A stretch of 64,000 bases of DNA from JBBQWS01 sp038210415 (lineage in GTDB: Bacteria > Actinomycetota > Actinomycetes > Prado026), in NCBI GenBank assembly GCA_038210415.1, contig JBBQWS010000006.1:29522-93521 (forward strand), in the 5' to 3' direction. Each line of letters opens with the position of its first letter. Positions within the stretch are counted from its first letter, which is position 1. Under the pieces are notes generated by a model that ran no database searches, was not told the DNA's origin, and was given only the letters and a program-made list of their open reading frames with translations. A program made the position numbers and the translations under genes. Shown here piece after piece: positions 54,762 through 62,994 of the stretch.

Positions 54762-54980
54762 ATGCCGAACCACCAGACCTACCTCGTCGACGGAATGACC
54801 TGCGAGCACTGCGTGAAGGCCGTGACGACCGAGCTGACCGCCATCGACGGCGTCACCCAGGTCGCGATCGACCTCACCGCCGGTGGCACGTCAAGCGTCT
54901 CGGTCGTCTCCGACCGGCCGCTGCCGCACGAAGCCGTGGCCGCCGCGATCGACGAGGCCGGCTACGTCCTCGCAGGATGA
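54762..54980 (+). CDS. copZ: Copper chaperone CopZ
   Basis: 72-residue heavy-metal-associated (HMA) ferredoxin fold: YLVDGMTCEHCVKAVTTEL contains C14 and C17 in MTCEHC. It would deliver Cu(I) to CopA. ATG 54762 follows csoR by 24 nt; its stop overlaps the copA ATG (ATGA, 54977-54980). Cytosolic. Confidence 0.95.
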   Translation: MPNHQTYLVDGMTCEHCVKAVTTELTAIDGVTQVAIDLTAGGTSSVSVVSDRPLPHEAVAAAIDEAGYVLAG

Positions 54981-57232
54981 CGAGTCCGCAGATGACCAAC
55001 ATCGAGCTCACCATCGGCGGGATGACCTGCGCGTCGTGCGCAGCCCGGATCGAGAAGAAGCTGAACCGGGTCGCGGGCGTGACCGCGTCGGTCAACTACG
55101 CCACCGACAAGGCGACCATCGAGTACGCCGCTGAGGTGACCCCCCAACAGCTGGTCGACGTCGTCGAGGCGACGGGCTACACCGCAGGGTTGCCGGCGGC
55201 ACCCGTGGCACCTGATGGCAGCGCCACCCCGGCGGTCCCCGTGCCCGACGAGGCAGACGCCCTGCAGCAGCGCTTGCTGATCTGCGTCGTCCTCGCGCTG
55301 CCCGTGCTCGTGCTGTCGATGGTCCCGGCTCTGCAGTTCACCTCCTGGCAGTGGCTGGCCTTGACGTTGGCGAGCCCGGTGGTGGTCTGGGGCGCCCTGC
55401 CGTTCCATCGCGCCACCTGGGTGAACGCCCGGCACGGTGCGGCCACCATGGACACCCTGATCTCGGTCGGCGTCGGCGCGGCGTACCTGTGGTCGCTGTG
55501 GGCGCTGTTCTTCGGTCGGGCTGGCGAGCCGGGCATGCGGATGGACGTCCGCCTCTTCGCATCCGGCGGGAGCGGCTCCGACGCGATCTACCTCGAGATC
55601 GCCTCAGTGGTCACGGTGTTCATCCTCGCCGGTCGACTGTTCGAGGCCCGGGCCAAGCAGCGGGCGGGGTCAGCCCTGCGCGCGTTGCTGACGTTGGGTG
55701 CCAAGGACGTCGCAGTGCTCAGGGGCCCGGCCGACCAGCGGGTCGAGTCGCTGATCCCGATCGCCCAGCTGGCAGTGGGCGACCACTTCGTCGTGCGGCC
55801 CGGCGACAAGGTGGCCACCGACGGCACCGTGCTCGAGGGGACGTCCGCCATCGACGCCTCCATGCTGACGGGGGAGTCGGTTCCGGCCGAGGTCGGCCCC
55901 GGTGACGTCGTAGTGGGCGCAACGGTCAACTCCGGTGGTCGTCTGGTCGTGCGGGCCGACCGCGTCGGGTCGGACACCGCACTCGCCCAGCTCGCCCGGC
56001 TCGTCGAGCAGGCGCAGAGCGGCAAGGCCGAGGTGCAGCGGCTTGCCGACCGGGTGGCCGGCGTCTTCGTTCCCGTGGTCATCGTGCTGTCGCTGCTCAC
56101 TCTGGCCGCCTGGCTGGCCACGGGGCACCCCGCCCAGCAAGCCTTCACCGCGGCCGTGGCCGTGCTCATCATCGCGTGCCCCTGCGCCCTCGGTCTCGCG
56201 ACGCCGACTGCCCTGCTCGTGGGCACCGGACGCGGCGCGCAGCTAGGCATCGTCATCAAGGGGCCGCAGGTGCTCGAGTCGACCCGCGCGGTCGACACCA
56301 TCGTGCTGGACAAGACCGGAACCGTCACCTCGGGCCGGATGAGCGTGCACGACGTCCTCGTCGAGGACGGTGTCGACTCCGCAGAGCTGCTCAGGGTCGC
56401 GGGGTCGATCGAGCACGCCTCGGAGCACCCCATCGCCCGGGCGATCGTGGCTGCTGCCGATGGTCTGCTCGGCTCCGCCGCCGACTTCGCCTCCGCTGAA
56501 GGCCTCGGAGTCACCGGCACGGTCGCCGGCCGCGATGTGTGCGTCGGTCGGCTGGGTTTCGTCCAGAGCCAGGGCTTCGGGCGGCCTACGCCGGGCCTGG
56601 CCGAGCAAGCCGCAGCCGCAGCGCGTCAGGGCCGCAGCGTCGTCGTCGTGGGCTGGGACGGGCAGGTGCGTGGAGCCGTCGTCGTCGCTGACACCGTCAA
56701 GCCGACCTCCGCCGAAGCCGTGCGCGCGCTGCGGGCACTGGGACTCAACCCGGTTCTTCTCACGGGTGACAACGAACCGACAGCGCGCGCAGTCGCCGAC
56801 GAGGTCGGCATCGACGAGGTCGTGGCCGACGTGCTGCCGGCGGACAAGGTCGCGGTGGTCCGCCGGCTGCAGTCAGCCGGTCACGTCGTAGCGATGGTCG
56901 GCGACGGGGTGAACGACGCTGCCGCGCTGACGCAGGCCGACCTGGGACTCGCGATGGGCACCGGCACAGACGTCGCGATCGAGGCTTCGGACCTGACCCT
57001 CGTCAGCGGCGATCTTCTCAGTGCAGTCGACGCCATCCGGCTGTCCCGGGCGACGCTCCGCACCATCAAAGGGAACCTTTTCTGGGCCTTCGCGTACAAC
57101 GTGGCAGCGATCCCGCTGGCCGCGCTGGGCCTGCTCAACCCGTTGATCGCGGGCGCAGCGATGGCGTTCAGCTCAGTCTTCGTGCTGAGCAACAGCTTGC
57201 GACTGCGTCGGTTCCGGTCGGACTTCCACTGA
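54977..57232 (+). CDS. copA: Copper-exporting P1B-type ATPase
   Basis: 751 residues. One N-terminal HMA domain (GMTCASC, C18 and C21), then eight membrane helices, the actuator TGES (MLTGESVPAE), transport-site CPC (ACPCALGLATPTAL), phosphorylation DKTGT (LDKTGTVTSG), HP-site EHPIARAI, and GDGVND. All active-site motifs are intact. It exports Cu(I). Coupled to copZ by ATGA. Confidence 0.97.
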   Translation: MTSPQMTNIELTIGGMTCASCAARIEKKLNRVAGVTASVNYATDKATIEYAAEVTPQQLVDVVEATGYTAGLPAAPVAPDGSATPAVPVPDEADALQQRLLICVVLALPVLVLSMVPALQFTSWQWLALTLASPVVVWGALPFHRATWVNARHGAATMDTLISVGVGAAYLWSLWALFFGRAGEPGMRMDVRLFASGGSGSDAIYLEIASVVTVFILAGRLFEARAKQRAGSALRALLTLGAKDVAVLRGPADQRVESLIPIAQLAVGDHFVVRPGDKVATDGTVLEGTSAIDASMLTGESVPAEVGPGDVVVGATVNSGGRLVVRADRVGSDTALAQLARLVEQAQSGKAEVQRLADRVAGVFVPVVIVLSLLTLAAWLATGHPAQQAFTAAVAVLIIACPCALGLATPTALLVGTGRGAQLGIVIKGPQVLESTRAVDTIVLDKTGTVTSGRMSVHDVLVEDGVDSAELLRVAGSIEHASEHPIARAIVAAADGLLGSAADFASAEGLGVTGTVAGRDVCVGRLGFVQSQGFGRPTPGLAEQAAAAARQGRSVVVVGWDGQVRGAVVVADTVKPTSAEAVRALRALGLNPVLLTGDNEPTARAVADEVGIDEVVADVLPADKVAVVRRLQSAGHVVAMVGDGVNDAAALTQADLGLAMGTGTDVAIEASDLTLVSGDLLSAVDAIRLSRATLRTIKGNLFWAFAYNVAAIPLAALGLLNPLIAGAAMAFSSVFVLSNSLRLRRFRSDFH

Positions 57233-57253
57233 CGCGATAACCTTCTCGGCACC

Positions 57254-57793
57254 ATGAGCGAGCACGAAGGACTTCCCCGACGCGCGATCGCGGCTGGCGC
57301 CGCCCGGTCGACGGGCATCACGATCGCCCTGGTCATCGTCTACTACCTGGTTCCCATCGATGGCGTGGGCAGGCTGGGAACCCTGATCGGGCTCGTCGTG
57401 ACCATCGTCGTCTTCGGGGTCGCGCTCGTCTGGGAGCTCCGCGCCATCGTCAAGGCGCGATTCCCGGTCTCCAAGGCCGTCGAGGCCATGGCGACGTTGC
57501 TCCCTCTATTGCTCCTGCTCTTCGCCGCGCTCTACTTTGCGATCGAGCAGCAGACCCCTGACGCGTTCTCCACGTCGTTCGACCGAACGGGTTCGCTCTA
57601 CTTCACGGTCACGACGTTCGCCACAGTTGGGTACGGCGACATCACCCCTGTCTCGAATCTCGCGCGCGTCGTAGCCATCGTGCAGATGCTCGTCGACCTC
57701 GCCGTCATCGGCGCGGTCGCCCGCATCGTCGTCGGCGCCGCGCAACGCACCAGGGCCCGCCAGACCGCCGAGCAGGACCAGCCGACGGGCTGA
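57254..57793 (+). CDS. Two-pore-type ion channel, potassium-selective
   Basis: 179 residues. Two N-terminal helices (TGITIALVIVYYLVP; LIGLVVTIVVFGVALVW) precede a pore pair: outer helix LLPLLLLLFAALYFAI (about 82-97), pore with selectivity filter TVGYGD at 124-129, inner helix ARVVAIVQMLVDLAVIGAVA (about 137-156). TVGYGD is the K+ filter. No regulatory RCK domain follows. It lies 21 nt after copA on the same strand and could be in the same transcript. Function with copper is not obvious. Confidence 0.9.
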   Translation: MSEHEGLPRRAIAAGAARSTGITIALVIVYYLVPIDGVGRLGTLIGLVVTIVVFGVALVWELRAIVKARFPVSKAVEAMATLLPLLLLLFAALYFAIEQQTPDAFSTSFDRTGSLYFTVTTFATVGYGDITPVSNLARVVAIVQMLVDLAVIGAVARIVVGAAQRTRARQTAEQDQPTG

Positions 57794-57811
57794 CCGAGAA
57801 GGGGACGGTCC

Positions 57812-58192
57812 ATGATCAGCCCAACCCGCTCACGCCTTGCCGCCGCGGCGGGCGCCTCCTTACTGGCGCTCGCAGCCTGCTCCGGCTCGTCCGGCACCGC
57901 TCCGACGACGAGCGTGACCGCGACAGACAGCGTCCAGGTCATCAAGGTCGGCTGGGCCGCCGGCAAGCCCGCCGTCCCGAGCAACCGGGTGGCGGTGAGG
58001 CTGGGGTCGAAGGTGCGGCTCGAAGTGACCAGCGACGTCGACGAGGTCGTGCACGTCCATCTCAACGACGCCGAGCAGGACGTCAAGGCCGGCGGCACGG
58101 TGGTCTTCACGTTCACGGCCGACAAGCCGGGCATCTTCGACGTCGAGGTGCACAAGGCCGACCAGCTGGTCGTTCAGCTGCAGGTGTCCTAG
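57812..58192 (+). CDS. Cupredoxin-like lipoprotein
   Basis: 126 residues. Lipoprotein signal with LAAC (C23), then a Thr/Ser linker and a cupredoxin fold (LGSKVRLEVTSDVDEVVHVHLND, GGTVVFTFTADKPGIFDVEVHK). Possible ligands are H81/H83 and H114; the copper-binding Cys and Met of classic cupredoxins are absent, so it could bind Cu(II) in a His-only way or be non-metal. Its place after copA suggests extracytoplasmic copper handling. ATG 57812 is preceded by AAGGGG. Confidence 0.75.
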   Translation: MISPTRSRLAAAAGASLLALAACSGSSGTAPTTSVTATDSVQVIKVGWAAGKPAVPSNRVAVRLGSKVRLEVTSDVDEVVHVHLNDAEQDVKAGGTVVFTFTADKPGIFDVEVHKADQLVVQLQVS

Positions 58193-58971
58193 CTCGACCG
58201 CGGCCGGCCGCGGTAGGCGTCGAGCAGCTCGTCCCGGTCGGCCGGCGACAGGTACTTCACTGCTTCTCGCAGGGTGAGTCCGGCGAGCCGGTCGACTCGT
58301 GCGGCGAGCCAGTCGCGCACCTCGTCCGGTCGCCGCTTGGCGGTGTCTCGCAGCACCCAGCCGATGGCCTTGCGGATGAAGAACTCCCGCTCGTCGAGCA
58401 TGCCGTCGGCATACCGACCGAACCGGACGAAGTCGCCCTCGCATCCCCGCAGTCCGGGAAGCAGCGAGAGCAGCGCGCTGCGTCGCAGCCAGAAGTCCTC
58501 GTCCACCGCCCAGCGGTCCAAAGTCCGCGATACGAGGGCGTCCTCAGTCCCTGCTTGCGTGACGATGCGGCCGGCCACCGACGCGGCGAGGCCGTCGACC
58601 AGCGCCCAGGTCTGCGAGTCGCGGACCAGGCGCTCGACGACTGCCAGGTCGGCCGGGCCGAGCCGCGAACCGTAGAGCTCGAGCACCTCGACGGCGGCGA
58701 ACCGGCGCTCGTGCACCGGGTCGGCCCACAACGCGTCGACGAGAGTGACGACCTCGTCGTGCGTCAGCCCGGGATGCGACGCTCGGACCGCCTTCACGGC
58801 CGACCTGATCTGCGGCACCGTGGCACCGAGGTGCTCCAACGAGCTCTTGAGGTACGCCTTCTCCTGCGCGGCGCGCTCCGGGGTCGCCACCGACACCAGG
58901 TCGCGGGTGAGCTGGTCGGCGACGGCCTCGGCGTCGAAGGGGACCGGTGGGCTGGCGACGGGTTCGGGCAC
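58189..58971 (-). CDS. AlkD-type DNA alkylation repair / HEAT-repeat protein
   Basis: 260 residues from GTG 58971. HEAT-like helical repeats run through most of it (for example LTHDEVVTLVDALWADPVHE, RRFAAVEVLELYG, ADLAVVERLVRDSQTWALVDGLA, DFWLRRSALLSLLPG, REFFIRKAIGWVLRDTAKR), as in the AlkD family of 3-methyladenine DNA glycosylases. The catalytic Asp/Trp region is compatible (DSQTWALVDGLA and WAVDEDFWLRR). It excises alkylated bases. It is convergent with the cupredoxin gene, sharing the stop CTAG at 58189-58192. Confidence 0.85.
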   Translation of the reverse strand: MPEPVASPPVPFDAEAVADQLTRDLVSVATPERAAQEKAYLKSSLEHLGATVPQIRSAVKAVRASHPGLTHDEVVTLVDALWADPVHERRFAAVEVLELYGSRLGPADLAVVERLVRDSQTWALVDGLAASVAGRIVTQAGTEDALVSRTLDRWAVDEDFWLRRSALLSLLPGLRGCEGDFVRFGRYADGMLDEREFFIRKAIGWVLRDTAKRRPDEVRDWLAARVDRLAGLTLREAVKYLSPADRDELLDAYRGRPRSS

Positions 58972-59007
58972 GGTTCCATCATGCCGGGTCGGGTCGAGTC
59001 GCCCGGC

Positions 59008-59013
59008 TAGCCT
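59008..59013 (+). promoter_or_regulatory. -10 box of a leaderless promoter (corA)
   Basis: TAGCCT, then 6 nt, then GTG 59020. Confidence 0.5.
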
Positions 59014-59019
59014 TGGGTC

Positions 59020-60018
59020 GTGACCGAGGCCCGCACGACCGACCAGATCGCCCGCACCCGCCTCTACCGCGGAGGGGTCCTGGCGCTGGACAACTTCCCG
59101 GTCGACCACATCGACAAGTACCTCGCCGACCCGGAGTGCACCGTGTGGGTGGACCTGTGCGCGCCGGACGCCGCCGACCTCGCTCTCGTGGGCGAGGAGC
59201 TCGGTCTGCACGAGCTGGCCGTGGCCGATGCGGTCGTGCGCCAGCAAAGGCCGAAGCTCGACCGCTACGCGACCCACGAGTTCCTCAACATGTACGCGGT
59301 CGACCTCAGCCGTTCGACCGGCGCCCTGCGGCTCAGTGAGCTTTCGGCGTTCGTGACGCCTAACGCCCTGATCACGGTCCGCAAGGACAACACGTTCGAC
59401 ATGGACGACGTCGTCAGTCGCTGGGACAACTCGTCCGACCTCACCCGGTTCGGGGTCGGCTTCTTGCTCTACGCGCTGATCGACCACGTCGTCGACAGCC
59501 ACTTCGAAGCGGTGCAGACCCTCGATGACGAGATCGAGCAGCTCGAGGACCTTCTCTTCGACGACCGGGCCCGCGACAAGGACGTCCAGGTCCGCAGCTT
59601 CGCGCTGCGCAAGAGCCTGGTAAACCTTCGTCGAGTCGTGACCCCGATGCGCGAAGTCGTCAACGCGCTCATGCGGCGCGACGTGCAGATCGTCGCGCCG
59701 GAGCTGCTGCCGTACTACCAGGACGTCTACGACCACGTGCTCCGGGCCACCGAGTGGACCGAGTCGTTGCGCGACCTGGTCACCACGATCGTCGAGACGA
59801 ACCTGACCCTGCAGGGCAACCGGCTCAACGTCATCACCAAGAAGGTCACCAGCTGGGCGGCCATCATCGCCGTCCCCACGGCCATCACGGGGTTCTACGG
59901 GCAGAACGTGCCGTACCCCGGGTTCGCGGCCCACAGCGGGTTCTGGGCATCAACCGGCCTCATCTGCGGCCTCTCCGGCGGCCTCTACCTCGCGTTCCGC
60001 AAGCGCGACTGGCTCTGA
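59020..60018 (+). CDS. corA: CorA-family Mg2+/Co2+ transporter
   Basis: 332 residues from GTG 59020. N-terminal cytosolic alpha/beta domain (VDLCAPDAADLALVGEELGL..., about 40-200), long stalk helix, and two C-terminal membrane helices; TM1 is IIAVPTAITGFYGQNVPYPG and TM2 GLICGLSGGLYLAFRK. The canonical GMN motif at the pore end is GQN here. The C-terminus is basic (RKRDWL). Ion preference (Mg, Co or Zn) is unclear with this substitution. Start follows a leaderless box. Confidence 0.9.
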   Translation: MTEARTTDQIARTRLYRGGVLALDNFPVDHIDKYLADPECTVWVDLCAPDAADLALVGEELGLHELAVADAVVRQQRPKLDRYATHEFLNMYAVDLSRSTGALRLSELSAFVTPNALITVRKDNTFDMDDVVSRWDNSSDLTRFGVGFLLYALIDHVVDSHFEAVQTLDDEIEQLEDLLFDDRARDKDVQVRSFALRKSLVNLRRVVTPMREVVNALMRRDVQIVAPELLPYYQDVYDHVLRATEWTESLRDLVTTIVETNLTLQGNRLNVITKKVTSWAAIIAVPTAITGFYGQNVPYPGFAAHSGFWASTGLICGLSGGLYLAFRKRDWL

Positions 60019-60168
60019 TCGCGCGGTGTGCAGACATCAGCACAGGAGGCGGTGCTGGGGACCGACCGAGTCGATATCCCGCCCGCGCGTCGAATCAGCC
60101 AACCCTTGCAGTCGTAGCCAGCCGGGTCGGCTCCCTCCTCGAGTCCTCGACGAGATGGGGCAGCGCAA

Positions 60169-60207
60169 GAAGGTGCCGGGCGCCTCGTGCTGGCGCTCGG
60201 CACCTTC
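60169..60207 (-). terminator. Hairpin terminator downstream of the lipoprotein gene
   Basis: GAAGGTGCCG/CGGCACCTTC (60169-60178 with 60198-60207) plus an inner GCGCC/GGCGC stem. It lies 18 nt after the stop of the gene ending at 60226. Confidence 0.65.
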
Positions 60208-60225
60208 TCCTCCGATCCTCCCGCC

Positions 60226-60861
60226 CTACTTCGTGTTGACCGTGATCTTCGCGATCCCCACGAGCAGATCGGCCTTCACCGCGTCGGTGTGGAAGGTCTT
60301 GTTGAGCAGCCCGGCAGCGTCCGGTGACATGAGCACCCGCGTGCCTGCGAGGATCGCCGTGCCGTCGGACCCGGTCTGCAACGGCTTGAGGGTGCTGCCG
60401 TCGAGGTTGAACAGGTACGCGTGCGTCGCAGCTGTCGCGCCGTTGACCGATACGTCCCCGTACAACTTGGACGTGCCCGGGTCGATGTCGAAGTTCGTCA
60501 GCTCGACCTTGGTCGAGCCTGCGGTCAAAGAGAGCCCGCTGCCGTTGTGCTTGATGTCGCCGGTGACGTAGGGCATCCGGCTGTAGGGGGTGTAGTACGT
60601 GACGTTCCCGCCGGTGATCGGGAAGCTCAGCGAACCGTCCGCCAGGGTGGCAGAGCCGACCCTGCCGGGCGCCAGCTTCAGCGTGGTCAGGGCCGCGACG
60701 AAGCCGCTGTCCAGCGCGACCGCGGTGCTCTGGCCCGAAAGGGCCGCGATGTCCGCAACCGGCTTGTCCGACGGCGACGAGCTGGACGAGCAACCGGCGA
60801 GGGCCGTGCCAGCGAGTGCCACTACGGAGAGCCCGAGGGCCACACGTGACTTGGTACGCAT
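60226..60861 (-). CDS. Secreted lipoprotein, beta-rich, unknown function
   Basis: 211 residues. Lipobox LAGC (C24), Ser-rich tether, then a beta-rich domain with phrases such as GSLSFPITGGNVTYYTPYSR, YVTGDIKHNGSGLSLTAGST, VELTNFDIDPGTSKLYGDVS and TRVLMSPDAAGLLNKTFH. No family recognised; it recalls small streptomycete lipoproteins. Strong ribosome-binding site GAAGGAAAG. It is followed by a terminator. Confidence 0.7.
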   Translation of the reverse strand: MRTKSRVALGLSVVALAGTALAGCSSSSSPSDKPVADIAALSGQSTAVALDSGFVAALTTLKLAPGRVGSATLADGSLSFPITGGNVTYYTPYSRMPYVTGDIKHNGSGLSLTAGSTKVELTNFDIDPGTSKLYGDVSVNGATAATHAYLFNLDGSTLKPLQTGSDGTAILAGTRVLMSPDAAGLLNKTFHTDAVKADLLVGIAKITVNTK

Positions 60862-60931
60862 CAGTATTCTTTCCTTCGATTCTTGGGTGGCTGTCGCAGG
60901 TTCTTCGCCACCACCCAGCCGAAGGTTTGGT

Positions 60932-61831
60932 CTATGGACAGCCAGACCCTGCGTCGACCAAGGTGAAGGGGAACAGGAACGGGTAGTCGCAGGTGCCCTT
61001 CAGCGTCACCCAGAGCGCCTGCTGGAAGCGCAGCTGCTCGAGATCGTCACAGCTGACCGGCCGCCAGGTTCCGCGCAGCCGCAGAGCACCGTCCGCGCCG
61101 GGCGTGACGATCGCGTCGACGAAAGGAACCGAGGCAGAGCTCGACGACGACAGAACCCAGTGGGGGTTGACAAGAGATCCGGTCCAGCTGGCCCTGCCGG
61201 TGACCGTCATCCCCGCTCCTACAACGACGAGCAGGTGACCGCCCGAGCGCGACACCGCCACCGACGAGGTGCGCTCTGACACAGCCGGTGCACCCGTGCA
61301 GAGCGCTGCGGCCCGGGGCAGCACAGCGACGCCGGGGTTTTCGAAGTAGAGACTCAGGCGGATCGTCGCCAACGCATCGTGCTGCAGCACCGACGGATCG
61401 TCGCAGGAGTCCACGACCAGCTCGGACACGATCTTGGTGTCCGCGTGCCCGGCGACATTGATCGGCCCGGGCTCGGCGCGTGGGGTGACGAGCAGCTGCG
61501 CCGCAGCGCCGCCGGCGTTGCCGCTGAAGGTGAAGGAGCGGCTGGTCGGGTTCCGCACGGTCCACGTCAGCCGCAGTACCGGGGCCACCGGATCAACAGT
61601 CACCCCCATCGCGGTGACCAGCAACGGGTTCGCGGCCCTGTAACCGTGCCGGTCCAGGTCGCGCAGTGGACGGTCACGTGGAAGAACAACTCCCCGGGTG
61701 GGTCCAACCAGGTGGACCTGCTCGCCGAGCCGATCCCCCACGGTGACCTTGAGCCGGATCTCGAGCTCGACGGTTCCGGAATCCTCCTCCGAACTCGAGT
61801 CCACCGTGGCACTGAGGGCGATCGTGGGCAC
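60932..61831 (-). CDS. Exported protein, beta-sandwich type, with frameshifted membrane anchor upstream
   Basis: The frame starting at GTG 61831 encodes 299 residues of an exported-type domain rich in Val/Thr/Ser with several cysteines (SCDDPS, LCTGAP, SCDDLEQL, GTCDYPF, SGCP). Upstream in the same frame is an obvious membrane anchor (IGVTLLALAAGGFAWRHAPP, ending at 61831) but preceded by a TGA. The basic N-terminus that should precede it, RLRARRARLWHRHPWLL, is in another frame (to about 61973). One-base indel near 61903 would restore a single-pass anchored protein. So this is a disrupted gene or a sequencing error. Function unknown. Confidence 0.55.
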   Translation of the reverse strand: MPTIALSATVDSSSEEDSGTVELEIRLKVTVGDRLGEQVHLVGPTRGVVLPRDRPLRDLDRHGYRAANPLLVTAMGVTVDPVAPVLRLTWTVRNPTSRSFTFSGNAGGAAAQLLVTPRAEPGPINVAGHADTKIVSELVVDSCDDPSVLQHDALATIRLSLYFENPGVAVLPRAAALCTGAPAVSERTSSVAVSRSGGHLLVVVGAGMTVTGRASWTGSLVNPHWVLSSSSSASVPFVDAIVTPGADGALRLRGTWRPVSCDDLEQLRFQQALWVTLKGTCDYPFLFPFTLVDAGSGCP

Positions 61832-62057
61832 CGGCAGGGGTCCCGGAGGTGCGTGCCGCCACGCGAAGCCGCCCGCTGCGAGGGCCAGGAGCGTGACCCC
61901 GATTCAGCAGCCACGGGTGCCGGTGCCACAACCTGGCGCGACGCGCCCGAAGACGAAACCCGAACTCGGCCAACCGACCAGGCGGCGCACCGGATCCGAC
62001 GACGTCCAGCTCATCAGGGGGTCCACGATCCCCAGTCTGCCTCTCGTGCGGGCGCCG

Positions 62058-62912
62058 TCACGAGATGTCGAGCAGGTCCCCCGCGCGCTTCTGGAACGCG
62101 GGGCAGATCAGGTTGTGGTCGAGCTCACCGTCCGCCGTCGTCTCGACCCACTGGACGATCGCCGAGATCGACCCGGCGAACGACTTGGAGCAGGCGGCCG
62201 AGCCGGAGGCCTCGTCGCCGGGCCCGGTGGCGTACCAGACCGGCAGGCCCGGTCTCCAGGTCCCCGCGATCTCTTCCCACATCTTCGGGGTCGAGTAGAT
62301 CCCGACCCGCACCCCGAGCTCCTGCAGTCGCGCCGCCATGCTGTCGAGGACTGTGGCGTTCTGGCGCGCGCTCCCGGCCCAGGTGTTCACGGTCTCGACA
62401 TCGAGCCACCAGACCGAGGTGCCGCTGATGCCGAGGGCGTGCTCGCGGGCCACCGCGTCATCGACCAACCGGCGGCCGTACGCGACCTCGTCGCCCACCC
62501 CCGGGTAGCTCGTGTTGACGTAGACGGCGTGCCCCGCCTTCGCCCTGGCCCAGTCGAGCTGCGCCGACGCGCACTTGTTGGAGCTCAGCGGGCGGCCACC
62601 GTTGAGGCCGACGATCGCGAAGCCGCCGCTCCTCGGCAGCGGCGACCCGCACTGCGGGTACGAGACGTCGAAGCCCCGAACAGGGACGGTCGCCGCCGGG
62701 GCCGCGGCCTGCGGTCGGACCACCGGTGCACCCGGCAGCAGCGGCTCGAGGCTGACTTCAGCGACGGCGGAGTGCCGCCAGCGGGCCAACGTCCACGCGC
62801 CGGCGCCGGCCCCGACGAGGGCGGCCAACAGCAGCAGGACCACGAGCAGCCGTCTGCGAAGGGGCGAGCGGGAGGGGGCCGGCTCAGCAGCCGCGTTCGT
62901 CGTGTCCTTCAC
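62058..62912 (-). CDS. Membrane-anchored GH25-like/DUF1906 glycoside-hydrolase-type protein
   Basis: 284 residues from GTG 62912 (GTG 62918 equally possible). Single N-terminal helix (LLVVLLLLAALVGAGAGAWTL, about 20-40), Pro/Ala linker, then a TIM-barrel-like domain: RGFDVSYPQCGSPLP (about 85-99), GFAIVGLNGGRPLSSNKC, YVNTSYPGVGDEVAYGR, WWLDVETVNTW near 173-183, RVGIYSTPKMW, VWYATGPG. The Asp/Glu-rich strands resemble GH25 lysozyme-like (Rv2525c/DUF1906) families acting on peptidoglycan, but catalytic residues cannot be assigned surely. It is divergent from the M20 peptidase gene. Confidence 0.75.
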   Translation of the reverse strand: MKDTTNAAAEPAPSRSPLRRRLLVVLLLLAALVGAGAGAWTLARWRHSAVAEVSLEPLLPGAPVVRPQAAAPAATVPVRGFDVSYPQCGSPLPRSGGFAIVGLNGGRPLSSNKCASAQLDWARAKAGHAVYVNTSYPGVGDEVAYGRRLVDDAVAREHALGISGTSVWWLDVETVNTWAGSARQNATVLDSMAARLQELGVRVGIYSTPKMWEEIAGTWRPGLPVWYATGPGDEASGSAACSKSFAGSISAIVQWVETTADGELDHNLICPAFQKRAGDLLDIS

Positions 62913-62994
62913 CCCCACTCCCCTCTCGTCGCCTCGACTCGAACTGTGCCACGATCGCGACGGCAGCGACGGACCGGGTGAGCGGGAGACATCG

